64,000 bases of DNA from Thiomicrorhabdus sp. 6S3-12 (GTDB lineage Bacteria; Pseudomonadota; Gammaproteobacteria; Thiomicrospirales; Thiomicrospiraceae), in assembly GCF_017571475.1 (NCBI RefSeq), contig NZ_JAGETW010000001.1, forward strand, positions 124,001 to 188,000, read 5' to 3'. Both the position numbers and the translations under genes were made by a program. Each line of letters starts with the position of its first letter. Within the stretch, counting starts at the first letter, position 1. Positions 47,326-56,761 of this stretch are shown here, in pieces. The notes under the pieces are model-generated. The model ran no database searches. It saw nothing but the letters and a program-made list of their open reading frames with translations, and was not told where the DNA came from.

Positions 47326-47802
47326 ATGAGCGAAGATCATCAGAAGACCCCACAGGAAAACGTCGAAAACGAGGCGGCTCGGGATGTGCTGTTTTATATC
47401 TTGAACAGCACAGACCAGCAGAGCCGAGACCGGTTTCTGTGCCAACTGCTTAATAAGATTTATCGGCAGGGACGTCAATGTGATGTGCGTTTTGCTTCCG
47501 AGCAGGATGCGCGTCGCTTTGAACTGACGTTATGGAACTGGAAAGCGACCAGCTTTATTCCGCATTCGGTGATGCATGAAATGGCGGCACCGATTCAGCT
47601 TTTCGGCGAACGCCTGTCCAAAAAAAGTAAGGACGTTCTGATCAATCTTCACCCGGATTTTTGCGAGGATTACTCGGATTACCAACGAACTATCGAAATC
47701 GTTGACCAATCCGAATTCCTGGTTCAGAAAGGCAGGGTGCGCTGGAAAGACTACCAGCAGAGACAGTTGACACCGACCGTACACAAGATTGGCTTCGACT
47801 AA
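47326..47802 (+). CDS. holC: DNA polymerase III chi subunit
   Basis: Clamp-loader accessory protein that links SSB to the polymerase III holoenzyme through psi. The 158 residues contain VLFYILNSTDQQSRDRFLCQLLNKIYRQGR, LTLWNWKATSFIPHSV and the C-terminal RVRWKDYQQ, matching the HolC pattern. About 20 charged N-terminal residues precede the core. The pepA-holC order is conserved in gammaproteobacteria. Confidence 0.9.
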   Translation: MSEDHQKTPQENVENEAARDVLFYILNSTDQQSRDRFLCQLLNKIYRQGRQCDVRFASEQDARRFELTLWNWKATSFIPHSVMHEMAAPIQLFGERLSKKSKDVLINLHPDFCEDYSDYQRTIEIVDQSEFLVQKGRVRWKDYQQRQLTPTVHKIGFD

Positions 47803-47932
47803 CGGCGCTTTACATATACAAAACATGATTTAGCACATCTCAAAAAGCAATAGTTCACTCTTAAACTAGGCTTTAAAACCCCCATTAACTATAATTGATT
47901 GCATCTTTTACCAATCGCCCCGGGGTATGTTT

Positions 47933-48970
47933 ATGGATATTACCAGCCTGTTGACTTTCAGCGTCGAGCAAGGCGCTTCCGACCTTCACCTCTCATCGGG
48001 TCAACCGCCGATTCTGCGAATCAATGGCGACATCACCCGTATCGATGCGCCCGACTTCGAAGCCGAGCAACTGCAGATCCTGATCTATGACATTATGACC
48101 GATGCGCAAAGACGGCATTTCGAAGCGGAACTGGAAGCCGATTTCTCGTTCGCAATCCCCAAACTGGCGCGTTTTCGTGTCAACGTTTTTATGCAGAACC
48201 GCGGTATCGGCGCCGCATTCCGTACTATCCCGAGCGACATCCTGACCCTGGAAGAACTCAAAGCGCCGCCGATTTTCAAAGACATTTCCAGTTTCCCGCG
48301 AGGCATCGTACTGGTAACCGGACCGACCGGTTCCGGTAAATCGACCACTCTGGCGGCGATGATCGATTTCGTTAATAAAAACTTTGCCTCGCATATCCTG
48401 ACGATCGAAGACCCGATCGAATTCGTACACCAGCCCATTATGAGTTTGATCAACCAGCGTGAGGTTCACCGAGATACCAAGAGCTTCAGCAATTCACTGC
48501 GTTCCGCGCTGCGTGAAGACCCGGATGTCATTCTGGTCGGGGAAATGCGTGATCTGGAAACCATTCGTCTTGCCTTGACGGCAGCGGAAACCGGACACTT
48601 GGTATTCGGGACCCTGCACACCAGTTCGGCAGCGAAAACCATTGACCGTATTATCGATGTGTTTCCGGCTGCAGAAAAAGAAATGGTGCGCTCAATGCTG
48701 TCGGAATCCCTGCGAGCGGTTATCTCGCAAACCCTGCTTAAGAACACTTCCGGTGGCCGTGTCGCTGCTCACGAAATCATGCTCGCAACCAGCGCCATCC
48801 GAAACCTGATCCGTGAAGCGAAAATTCCGCAGATGTACTCGGTTATCCAGACCTCGAACCAACTGGGCATGCAGACACTGGATCAGGATTTGAAACGCCT
48901 GATGGAAAGCGGCATCGTCACCCGTGAAACGGCCCGCTCCAAAGCGGTCAACAAACAAAACTTCAGCTAA
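47933..48970 (+). CDS. pilT: type IV pilus retraction ATPase PilT
   Basis: Hexameric motor that retracts type IV pili for twitching and DNA uptake. The ATG at 47933 is chosen over 47927 because GGGG lies seven bases before it and family members begin MDITSLLxFSVxxxASDLHLS. The 345 residues contain Walker A GPTGSGKST, Asp box ILTIEDPIEF, Walker B ILVGEMRD, His box TGHLVFGTLH and the PilT-specific AIRNLIRE. It is 45 bases upstream of pilU. Confidence 0.97.
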   Translation: MDITSLLTFSVEQGASDLHLSSGQPPILRINGDITRIDAPDFEAEQLQILIYDIMTDAQRRHFEAELEADFSFAIPKLARFRVNVFMQNRGIGAAFRTIPSDILTLEELKAPPIFKDISSFPRGIVLVTGPTGSGKSTTLAAMIDFVNKNFASHILTIEDPIEFVHQPIMSLINQREVHRDTKSFSNSLRSALREDPDVILVGEMRDLETIRLALTAAETGHLVFGTLHTSSAAKTIDRIIDVFPAAEKEMVRSMLSESLRAVISQTLLKNTSGGRVAAHEIMLATSAIRNLIREAKIPQMYSVIQTSNQLGMQTLDQDLKRLMESGIVTRETARSKAVNKQNFS

Positions 48971-49015
48971 TCCCCGTCGTCAGACGAGGAGCGCCAGAGA
49001 CAAGGAATTTTTACT

Positions 49016-50167
49016 ATGAGCGAACAGGAACTGACCGATTTTCAAAAACTTCTGGTTCACTTTACCGAACAGAACGGTTCCGACGTATTTGTAACCGCCG
49101 GTCGACCGATTGTCATGAAAAAAGACGGTGGACTGGTTAATCTGACCAAAGACATCGTCACTCAGGATATGGCTCGCGAACTCTGTTACGAGATCATGAA
49201 CCATGATCAGCTGACAACTTTTCAGACCACTTCGGAAGCCAACTTCGCCTACCGTATTTCCGGTCGCGCCCGCTATCGTGTTAACGTTTTCGTGCAGCGC
49301 GGTACTCCGGGAATGGTCATCCGTTCGGTACATACTGAAATCCCTGATTTTCACTCCCTGAACCTGCCGCCGGTTCTTAGAGAACTGGTTTTGAAAAAAC
49401 GCGGACTGATTCTGATCGTCGGTGGAACCGGTTCCGGTAAATCAACCACTCTGGCCAGTATGATCGGGGTACGCAACCATGAAACTCAGGGGCATATCAT
49501 TACCATTGAGGATCCGATCGAATTTATCCACCGTCATGCCGGATGCATCGTGACGCAGCGCGAGGTCGGCGTCGATACGGACTCATACGAAAACGCTCTG
49601 AAAAACACCCTGCGTCAGGCGCCGGACGTCATTCTGATCGGGGAGATTCGCGCCAGGGAAACCATGGAACATGCGATCGCTTTCGCCGAAACCGGACACT
49701 TGTGTTTATCGACACTGCACGCCAACAACACCAACCAGGCACTGGACCGGATTATCAACTTCTTCCCGGTTACCCATAAAAACCATCTTTTACTCGATCT
49801 TTCTTTGAACTTACGTGCTATCATCTCGCAGCGACTTATCCCTAAGATCGGCGGGGGAATGATCGCGGCGGTAGAAGTTCTGATCAACTCGCCGCGCATC
49901 GCCGAACTGATTCTTCAGGGAAGTGTCAGTGAAATCAAAGAGATTATGGCCAAGTCGACGGCTCAGGGAATGCAGACCTTTGACCAGCATCTGTTCGAAC
50001 TTTACGAGACCGGACAGATCAGCTACGAAGAAGCGCTGAGAAATGCCGATGCCATGAATGATCTGCGCCTGAACATCAAACTTAACAGTAAGCGCCCGCC
50101 ACCAATGGCAATGGGAGATACCTCCGAAGAACAGGGCTTTACCTTAAGAGAAACCAGTACGGAATGA
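49016..50167 (+). CDS. pilU: PilT-like ATPase PilU
   Basis: Accessory retraction ATPase acting with PilT. The 383-residue protein has Walker A GGTGSGKST, ITIEDPIEFIH, ILIGEIRAR and TGHLCLSTLH. The AIRNLIRE motif of PilT is replaced by SPRIAELILQG, as expected for PilU. A Pro/Met-rich tail follows the ATPase core. It overlaps the M14 peptidase gene by four bases. Confidence 0.95.
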   Translation: MSEQELTDFQKLLVHFTEQNGSDVFVTAGRPIVMKKDGGLVNLTKDIVTQDMARELCYEIMNHDQLTTFQTTSEANFAYRISGRARYRVNVFVQRGTPGMVIRSVHTEIPDFHSLNLPPVLRELVLKKRGLILIVGGTGSGKSTTLASMIGVRNHETQGHIITIEDPIEFIHRHAGCIVTQREVGVDTDSYENALKNTLRQAPDVILIGEIRARETMEHAIAFAETGHLCLSTLHANNTNQALDRIINFFPVTHKNHLLLDLSLNLRAIISQRLIPKIGGGMIAAVEVLINSPRIAELILQGSVSEIKEIMAKSTAQGMQTFDQHLFELYETGQISYEEALRNADAMNDLRLNIKLNSKRPPPMAMGDTSEEQGFTLRETSTE

Positions 50168-51084
50168 TCTTTTCAAAAACAAAAAAAATAATTAACCAAT
50201 CGCTTCTACTCGGAATGGCCGGTCTCTGCCTGGGGCTGGCAACCACTTCCGCTCATGCTTTAAGCGGGACTCAAACTTCAATCGACGGCTACTGTAAAGA
50301 ATGGGCCGAAAAACTGCGCACGATTCAATACCAGGGCTGCAAGGAATTAGATCTGCAGGTCGCCGATCAACGCAGTTTTGAAAAACGTCTGCTTACTTAT
50401 AAAGAGTTCGTGCCTCTAAACAGCGATCCCGACAAAGAAACCCCAGCGCTTCCGAAAGGGAAAATCCTTTTTATCAGCGGTATTCATGGCGACGAATATT
50501 CGGCGATCAGTATCACCTACCTGTGGATGCAGGCGATGCTCAATAATCGGGAATCGACGCAACACCATTGGCTTTTCCTGCCGATCGCCAACCCGGACGG
50601 ACTTTTCCGCAGCGATCCGGCCACCCGTGTCAACGCCCGCGGAGTGGATCTGAACCGCAACTTCCCGACACCGGATTGGGATGACGCCGCCCTGAACTTC
50701 TGGAAGCAGTACTACCGTAAAAATAAACGCCGTTATCCCGGCCCAACAGCGGCTTCTGAAGTGGAAACGCGCTGGCTGGTCGATACCATCAAACGCTTCC
50801 AACCGGACGCAATTATCTCGATTCACGCGCCTTACGGTCTTTTGGACTACGATGGTCCGGAACATGCAACACCAACCAAGATCGGCATCCTGACCCATCG
50901 TGAGCTTGGGACCTATCCGGGATCCTTGGGGCGCTATGCCGGCGAGTTTCTAAAGATTCCGGTTCTGACGCTTGAATTGCGCTCGGCCGGCAGTATGCCG
51001 AAAGAAGAAGATATCGTACAGATGTGGCAGGATATCGAACAGTGGTCCAACGAAAAGATTGAGCATCAGGAAAAGGATTTCTAA
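50164..51084 (+). CDS. exported M14-family zinc carboxypeptidase (MpaA-like)
   Basis: Periplasmic metallopeptidase, probably acting on murein peptides. A signal peptide (about residues 1-33, ending AHA) precedes a 306-residue protein with SGIHGDEYSAIS (zinc ligands His and Glu), NPDGLFRSDPATRVNARGVDLNRNFP, SIHAPYGLLDYDG (third zinc ligand His) and the catalytic Glu in LTLEL. E. coli MpaA is cytoplasmic; this one is clearly exported. The start overlaps pilU by four bases, so it rides on the pilus-motor transcript. Confidence 0.87.
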   Translation: MIFSKTKKIINQSLLLGMAGLCLGLATTSAHALSGTQTSIDGYCKEWAEKLRTIQYQGCKELDLQVADQRSFEKRLLTYKEFVPLNSDPDKETPALPKGKILFISGIHGDEYSAISITYLWMQAMLNNRESTQHHWLFLPIANPDGLFRSDPATRVNARGVDLNRNFPTPDWDDAALNFWKQYYRKNKRRYPGPTAASEVETRWLVDTIKRFQPDAIISIHAPYGLLDYDGPEHATPTKIGILTHRELGTYPGSLGRYAGEFLKIPVLTLELRSAGSMPKEEDIVQMWQDIEQWSNEKIEHQEKDF

Positions 51085-51112
51085 ATTACTGCTTGGCTCT
51101 CTTGCAACCAAT

Positions 51113-51143
51113 AAAAAAGGCCGTTATTGCAACGGCCTTTTTT
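51113..51143. terminator. bidirectional terminator
   Basis: The stem AAGGCCGTT/AACGGCCTT is flanked by A-runs and T-runs and ends both the pilT-pilU-peptidase unit and the L,D-transpeptidase gene. Confidence 0.9.
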
Positions 51144-51165
51144 ATTACTGAACGATGTATCCCGA

Positions 51166-52239
51166 CTAACGACGGAAGACATATTTGATTTCATTGTTTT
51201 CAGTGTCTTGAAGCACCACTTTCCAATCCCCTTCCATATCCCGGCGCCAGAACTGGTGCACCATCTTATCCTCCTCCTTGGCAGGATAAGTCACATAGAA
51301 CAGGTCTTTTTCGTTCGGATAAAGGTAAACACTAACCTGCGACCAATCGACTTCCGGCTGATTGTCGCCCAACCATGCCCGAACCTCTTTAACCAGATAC
51401 TTGGAATCCAGACTGAAATTCAGGTTTTCGCTCTCCTCGTCGACGATCAGAATCGGCGTACTCAGCGGCAGCTTGTATTCGGATAGCAGTTTCTGCATGG
51501 CGCTGTTATTCAGAACCACACAGCCCCGACTTGAACGCGGTGCACGAGTATAAGTATTACGCGGAACGCCATGCAACCAGATACCGGAACCGGTTTTACC
51601 CAGAGACTGATCCCATTTATTCGGATAATTCAGCGGTAGAGCGCCAACACCGTACAGATCCGGCAACTTGTCATCTGAAATCATATCAACGACATGATAT
51701 ACCCCGATCGGAGTACGCTGATCACCTTCACGCTGTTTACCGGCACCTTTCGCACCGATGGTGACATAGTAGTCAGCCAACTGCTCAATCTGCTGTTTTG
51801 CGTTGCGCCCGAACAGATACAGGCGGCTCTCTTGCAAATTGACAATGACAATATTTTTTTGTGGCCCGGCCTTAAGCACATAATGATCAAAACCGGAGTT
51901 TTGCTGCAGCGCACCTTGGGCAAATTCCCAGCGCACCTTGGCTTCGTCTTCCAGCTTGCTGATTTCGTCTTTATGCGCCTTGCGATAGGCATCGATCATA
52001 CTCGGCTGCCCCGCTTTCAGAGCCAGCAGATCCGCTTTGACCAACTGCACCAGTTTGTAAGTGGGATGCTCTTCGCTGAGCTGATCAAAAGTATTCAATG
52101 CCTGTTCAAACGACAGGGACTGCATGGATTGCAACCCGGACAGTAGTTTCTGCTCAACCTGTAAAACTTCGTCAGCCTGCGCCACCTGAAGGGAGGCCGC
52201 CAGAGACAAAGCGAAAACAAGTTTAGTTTTTCTTAGCAT
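51166..52239 (-). CDS. L,D-transpeptidase (YkuD) with NTF2-like C-terminal domain
   Basis: Exported enzyme predicted to crosslink peptidoglycan or anchor proteins to it. The 357 residues start with a signal peptide (MLRKTKLVFALSLAASLQVAQA). An N-terminal helical region comes next, then the YkuD catalytic domain with GIWLHGVP and SRGCVVLNN (catalytic His and Cys). The C-terminal 90 residues look NTF2-like, ending DGDWKVVLQDTENNEIKYV in pattern. It overlaps the upstream partner gene by 17 bases. Confidence 0.9.
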   Translation of the reverse strand: MLRKTKLVFALSLAASLQVAQADEVLQVEQKLLSGLQSMQSLSFEQALNTFDQLSEEHPTYKLVQLVKADLLALKAGQPSMIDAYRKAHKDEISKLEDEAKVRWEFAQGALQQNSGFDHYVLKAGPQKNIVIVNLQESRLYLFGRNAKQQIEQLADYYVTIGAKGAGKQREGDQRTPIGVYHVVDMISDDKLPDLYGVGALPLNYPNKWDQSLGKTGSGIWLHGVPRNTYTRAPRSSRGCVVLNNSAMQKLLSEYKLPLSTPILIVDEESENLNFSLDSKYLVKEVRAWLGDNQPEVDWSQVSVYLYPNEKDLFYVTYPAKEEDKMVHQFWRRDMEGDWKVVLQDTENNEIKYVFRR

Positions 52240-53143
52240 AAACTACTTCCTCTTGAATGATCTTCCAGTCGCCGCGATCTTTTTTCCATAACAGCACTTT
52301 ATGGATTGTATCCTGAAAGCGGTCAGACTTGTAGCGCTGTCTGAAATCCACTCTGACTAATTCACTTGTGATTTCAATTGCTTGAACATCATCCAGATAC
52401 ACTTTAATGAATTCCGGATTGCGCAGACTGCGGTGACGACTGCGTTCCCAGGCTTCATAATCCATACCGTTTTTGGGCATGAACTGACGATCGTCGTAGA
52501 AACTCAGATAACGATCAACATCCTGGCTGGCCCATGCCTGACGCCAGCCCTCCACCAGACCGGTCACCTCAAATGCGGCTTCGCTGAAGCGGTTCTCGGG
52601 CGCGCCCTTCTTATCCTGACGAGTGTTTTCCGTTTTCGCCAATCTGTTTAGATCAATGACCAGCCAATCGCCCTTCGGCTCTTTGAGTTTGCTTTTTTCA
52701 AAAACACGGTTATAGGCCTTCTGTGCCTGATAAGCGTATATTTGATTTAAATTATCCAGTGTTTTGGCAACCTGTTGATCGGCCTGCAAAGCGGCGTCAA
52801 GGCGTTTTTGCGCCTGATCGTACTTCTTCTGACGCATAAGCACCACCGCCAGATTGTTTTCCAAGGCTCGCTTTAATTCCGGCGCATTAGAGGGATTCTG
52901 ACTAAGCTGGTTCCAAATCTTATAGGCTTTTTTCAAGTCATCACGTTGCGCGGCGACCCACCCTTCCTTAAACGCCTGCGCCTGCTGTTTCGGCGTCAGA
53001 AAAGACTCCTGAGCGGCTGCATGAGCGGCGCTTAGCGGCAAGGCGGACGCGACTGCAAACGCGAGCACAAAAGACGTTTTCCGAATGTATTGATATGACT
53101 TTCGACAAGACTTTTTATATGCCGACAAGAAACCGTTATCCAT
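52223..53143 (-). CDS. exported TPR-like/NTF2-like protein partner of the L,D-transpeptidase
   Basis: Function unknown. The ATG at 53143 gives 306 residues with a long N-region and signal segment (TSFVLAFAVASALPLSAAHA). A helical tetratricopeptide-like part follows (WVAAQRDDLKKAYKIWNQLSQ, ELKRALENNLAVVLMRQKKYDQAQKRLDAAL). A C-terminal SnoaL/NTF2-like domain (about 190-306) contains LVEGWRQAWASQDVDRYLSFYDDRQF and DRGDWKIIQEE. The same kind of C-terminal domain ends the overlapping transpeptidase gene, so the two probably work as a pair in the periplasm. It begins 40 bases after uvrB. Confidence 0.8.
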   Translation of the reverse strand: MDNGFLSAYKKSCRKSYQYIRKTSFVLAFAVASALPLSAAHAAAQESFLTPKQQAQAFKEGWVAAQRDDLKKAYKIWNQLSQNPSNAPELKRALENNLAVVLMRQKKYDQAQKRLDAALQADQQVAKTLDNLNQIYAYQAQKAYNRVFEKSKLKEPKGDWLVIDLNRLAKTENTRQDKKGAPENRFSEAAFEVTGLVEGWRQAWASQDVDRYLSFYDDRQFMPKNGMDYEAWERSRHRSLRNPEFIKVYLDDVQAIEITSELVRVDFRQRYKSDRFQDTIHKVLLWKKDRGDWKIIQEEVVYAKKN

Positions 53144-53183
53144 TTCTATCCCAAAGTAAAAAATTTCCATCAAGCGGGCTATT

Positions 53184-55223
53184 CTAGCCTAAATCTCCAA
53201 CTCCGACCATGCTCGATTTAAGAGATTTAATCTGATCACGCAGACCGGCGGCCGTTTCGAAATCGAGATCTTTGGCCGCCTGATACATTTTTTTCTCTAA
53301 CTTCTTGATATGGCTCGCAATCTGTGCCGGGGTCATCTGCTCTTCTGCATGATAATCCGAACTGCTTTCCGCCACTTTTGCCGTACTGCTCCGGCTGGTG
53401 GATTTGGCGGCGTAAGGCGATCCTTCAAGGATATCGGATACTTTCTTGTTCAACGGCTGCGGCGTGATCCCTCGCTCTTCGTTATAACGGATCTGCTTTG
53501 CACGACGCCGTTCGGTCTCGTCCATCGCCGCTTTCATCGAACGGGTAATTTTATCGGCATACAGAATCGCCTTACCATCGACATTTCGCGCCGCACGCCC
53601 GATTGTCTGTATCAGCGAGCGCTCGGAGCGCAGGAAACCTTCCTTATCGGCATCCAGAATTGCCACCAGTGCCACCTCGGGAATATCCAGCCCTTCTCGC
53701 AGCAGGTTAATCCCGACCAGAACGTCGAATTCTCCGAGACGCAGATCGCGAATGATCTCAATCCGCTCAACCGTATCGATATCCGAATGCATATAGCGCA
53801 CCCGAACATTGTGGTCCTCAAGGTATTCGGTCAGGTTTTCTGCCATCCGCTTGGTCAAAACGGTCACCAGAATGCGCTGTCCTTTTTCCGCGCGGACTTT
53901 GATTTCACCCAGCAGATCATCAACCTGAGTCAACGCCGGACGCACTTCCAGCTCCGGATCAACCAGACCGGTCGGCCGCACTACCTGCTCGATAATCGTA
54001 TCGGTATGCTCGCCTTCATAGGTTCCCGGCGTCGCAGAAACAAAAATGGTCTGCGGCATGAGTCGCTCGAACTCCTCGAACTTCAACGGGCGGTTATCCA
54101 TCGCCGACGGCAGACGGAAACCATAGGTCACCAGATTCTCCTTACGAGATCGGTCTCCCTTGTACATCCCGCCGATCTGAGGAATGGTGACGTGACTTTC
54201 ATCAATGACCATCAAGGCGTTTTTGGGCAGATAATCCATCAGAGTCGGCGGCGGTTCGCCCGGCCCTCTTCCGGAAAGATAACGCGAGTAGTTCTCGATC
54301 CCCTGACAGTATCCGAGTTCCATCATCATTTCGATATCCAGTTTGGTGCGCTCTTCGAGACGTTGGGCTTCGACCAGCTTGCCCATTTCGCGCAACTGGC
54401 TCAGACGCTCTTTAAGCTCGACCTTAACCTGCTCGATCATTTCCAATACGCGCTCGCGCGGCGTAACATAGTGGGTTTTCGGGTAGATTGTGACGCGACT
54501 CGGCTTACTGAGCGTTTCACCGGTTAAAGGATCAAACCAAACAATCTGCTCAACTTCATCGTCAAACAGCTCAATACGTACCGCATACTCTTCCGCTTCA
54601 GCCGGAAAGATATCAATCACGTCGCCGCGAACACGGAAAGTACCACGCCACAGTTCGATATCGTTGCGGGTGTATTGCATGGAGGTCAGACGCTGCAGAA
54701 TATCTCGCTGAGAAATTTCATCGCCGAGACGCAACTGCAGAATCATCTTCAAATACATTTCCGGGTCACCAAGACCATAGATGGCCGAGACTGTCGCGAT
54801 CAAAATAACGTCCTGACGTTCCATCAATGCTTTGGTTGCCGACAAACGCAACTGTTCTATCTGCTCGTTGACCGATGAGTCCTTGGCGATATAGGTGTCA
54901 GAAGCAGGGACATAAGCTTCCGGCTGGTAATAGTCATAATAGGAGACGAAATATTCCACAGCATTGTTGGGGAAAAAGCTTTTCATCTCGCCGTATAACT
55001 GGGCGGCCAGCGTTTTGTTATGCGCCAGAATAATGGTCGGGCGCTGAACTTGAGAAACCACATTGGCAACGGTAAACGTTTTACCGGAGCCGGTTACCCC
55101 AAGCAAAGTCTGATACGCTTCGCCATGCTGCAAACCTTCAACCAGTTGCTGAATCGCTGTCGGCTGATCGCCGTTCGGGGCGTAGGATGAGACTAATTCA
55201 AATTTCTTAGCAGTTTTCGCCAC
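53184..55223 (-). CDS. uvrB: excinuclease ABC subunit B
   Basis: Damage-verifying helicase-like subunit of nucleotide excision repair. The 679-residue protein starts at a GTG (55223) preceded by AAGGAA. Walker [15 protein letters not shown], the beta-hairpin region [12 protein letters not shown], the DESHVTIPQ helicase motif, QTIGRAARN and a C-terminal UVR domain ([26 protein letters not shown]) are all present. No CTGT-N8-ACAG SOS box is seen upstream; a direct repeat CCAGTAA (55253-55259 and 55265-55271) lies in the leader. Confidence 0.97.
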   Translation of the reverse strand: MAKTAKKFELVSSYAPNGDQPTAIQQLVEGLQHGEAYQTLLGVTGSGKTFTVANVVSQVQRPTIILAHNKTLAAQLYGEMKSFFPNNAVEYFVSYYDYYQPEAYVPASDTYIAKDSSVNEQIEQLRLSATKALMERQDVILIATVSAIYGLGDPEMYLKMILQLRLGDEISQRDILQRLTSMQYTRNDIELWRGTFRVRGDVIDIFPAEAEEYAVRIELFDDEVEQIVWFDPLTGETLSKPSRVTIYPKTHYVTPRERVLEMIEQVKVELKERLSQLREMGKLVEAQRLEERTKLDIEMMMELGYCQGIENYSRYLSGRGPGEPPPTLMDYLPKNALMVIDESHVTIPQIGGMYKGDRSRKENLVTYGFRLPSAMDNRPLKFEEFERLMPQTIFVSATPGTYEGEHTDTIIEQVVRPTGLVDPELEVRPALTQVDDLLGEIKVRAEKGQRILVTVLTKRMAENLTEYLEDHNVRVRYMHSDIDTVERIEIIRDLRLGEFDVLVGINLLREGLDIPEVALVAILDADKEGFLRSERSLIQTIGRAARNVDGKAILYADKITRSMKAAMDETERRRAKQIRYNEERGITPQPLNKKVSDILEGSPYAAKSTSRSSTAKVAESSSDYHAEEQMTPAQIASHIKKLEKKMYQAAKDLDFETAAGLRDQIKSLKSSMVGVGDLG

Positions 55224-55530
55224 AATTATTCCTTTTTAACTACCCCTAAATCCAGTAAAATGCCCAGTAATATTTTTGTAATAGAGCAATGATTTTACGC
55301 CCCTTCCCGACAGGGCATCTCGAAAAACCCATTGTAGGAATTTTTATGGGTTTTGATCCCGCACTTTAAAGAGGAAAGCCGAGTCTTTCGCAAAGACTTG
55401 AACACAGCAACTCTAATCGATCCTACCGGAAGAGCTCCGGAGCAGATCAGGGACTTTTCGAGATCGCCTCTTTTACCCTTCCGGCGTGCGTATTATACAA
55501 GCTCGAGAATTTGTGGAGAACAACAATACA
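55224..55530. other. intergenic region between uvrB and aspC
   Basis: This 307-base region has no protein gene. It holds the uvrB leader with a 12-base-spaced direct repeat, a strong hairpin with T-runs on both strands at 55323-55353, and a GC-richer segment with several perfect small stems read here as a possible small RNA on the minus strand. Confidence 0.6.
55323..55485 (-). ncRNA. candidate small structured RNA upstream of uvrB
   Basis: On the minus strand a -10 TATAAT (55497-55492) with a GC-rich ACGCAC discriminator is followed by a stretch able to form AGTCTTT-GCG-AAAGACT, CCGGA-N5-TCCGG and a closing pair AAAGAGG/CCTCTTT. It ends in AAAACCCAT/ATGGGTTTT plus TTTTT, an intrinsic terminator. 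The -35 region is poor (TTCTCC). It matches no RNA family known to the annotator; it could also be the long leader of uvrB. Confidence 0.35.
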
Positions 55531-56712
55531 ATGGCCCTTCTATCCGATCGCGTGAATCGAGTAAAGCCTTCTCTTACTCTTGTTATTACCGCTAAAGCCG
55601 GCGAAATGAAACGTGCCGGCAAAGACATTATCAGTCTCGGTGCAGGAGAGCCTGACTTCGATACGCCGGATCATATTAAAGCCGCGGGGATTGCCGCCAT
55701 TGAAAACGGAGAAACCCGTTATACCGCGGTGGACGGAACTGCCGACCTGAAAGAAGCGATTCAGGCTAAATTCAAGCGCGATAACAATCTGGAGTATGCA
55801 GCCAACCAGATTCTGGTCTCCTCCGGCGGAAAGCAAAGTTTCTATAATCTATGCCAAGCCGTCCTGAATGACGGCGACGAAGTAATCATTCCGGCGCCTT
55901 ACTGGGTTTCCTATCCGGACATGGCATTGCTGGCAGGCGGTGAACCGGTCATTATCCACGCCGGTATTGAACAGGGCTTTAAAGTTACCGCCGAACAGAT
56001 TGAAGCCGCCATTACCCCGAAAACCAAACTGCTGGTGCTGAACAGCCCGTCCAACCCGACCGGTGCCGTCTACAGTGCTGACGAGTTGAAGGCGATCGGT
56101 GATGTATTGGCCAAGCATCCGCAGATCCTGATTGCATCGGACGACATGTATGAACACATCATGCTCAGCGACAAAACTTTTACCAATATCCTCGAAGTGT
56201 CGCCGGAACTGTATGAGCGTACCATCGTCATGAACGGTGTTTCCAAAGCCTACTCCATGACCGGCTGGCGTATCGGTTATGCCGGAGGCCCGGTGGATAT
56301 TATTGCGGCAATGCGCAAAGTTCAATCGCAAAGCACATCGAACCCTTGTTCTATTTCGCAAGCGGCCTCGGTCGAAGCGCTGAACGGCCCTCAGGATTGT
56401 ATTCAGACAATGCTGGTGGAGTTCAAGAAACGCCACGAATATGTCGTCGAGCGCGTTAACCGCATTCCGGGCTTTAAATGCTTGCATGCCGACGGTGCTT
56501 TCTATGCATTTATGGATATCTCAGAAGCCATGAAAATGAAAGGTTTTGCAACGGATGCCGACTTCGCCACCGCCATTCTGGAAGAAAAACTGGTTGCCGC
56601 GGTTCCGGGTTCCGGCTTCGGCAGCGAAGGTCACTTGCGAATCTCTTTTGCAACCAGCATGGAAAACCTGGTCGCCGCTCTGGATCGCATCGAGGCCTAT
56701 ATGCAGGCTTAA
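55531..56712 (+). CDS. aspC: aspartate aminotransferase (class I)
   Basis: PLP enzyme transferring amino groups between aspartate and 2-oxoglutarate. The ATG at 55531 (MALLSDRVNRVKPSLTLVI) matches family N-termini; 393 residues. The PLP lysine is in SKAYSMTGWRIGY. The substrate-binding segments SLGAGEPDFDTP, LNSPSNPTGAVY and the C-terminal LRISFATS are typical of subgroup I-gamma AspAT, which in some bacteria also accepts prephenate. It is transcribed divergently from uvrB. Confidence 0.94.
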   Translation: MALLSDRVNRVKPSLTLVITAKAGEMKRAGKDIISLGAGEPDFDTPDHIKAAGIAAIENGETRYTAVDGTADLKEAIQAKFKRDNNLEYAANQILVSSGGKQSFYNLCQAVLNDGDEVIIPAPYWVSYPDMALLAGGEPVIIHAGIEQGFKVTAEQIEAAITPKTKLLVLNSPSNPTGAVYSADELKAIGDVLAKHPQILIASDDMYEHIMLSDKTFTNILEVSPELYERTIVMNGVSKAYSMTGWRIGYAGGPVDIIAAMRKVQSQSTSNPCSISQAASVEALNGPQDCIQTMLVEFKKRHEYVVERVNRIPGFKCLHADGAFYAFMDISEAMKMKGFATDADFATAILEEKLVAAVPGSGFGSEGHLRISFATSMENLVAALDRIEAYMQA

Positions 56713-56734
56713 CAGTTAATTCGATCCTTAAATA

Positions 56735-56761
56735 AAAAGCCGCCTTTGTGGCGGTTTTTTT
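56735..56761. terminator. bidirectional terminator between aspC and ligE-type gene
   Basis: The stem AAGCCGCC/GGCGGTTT with T-runs on both strands overlaps the last two bases of the ligase stop codon. Confidence 0.85.
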
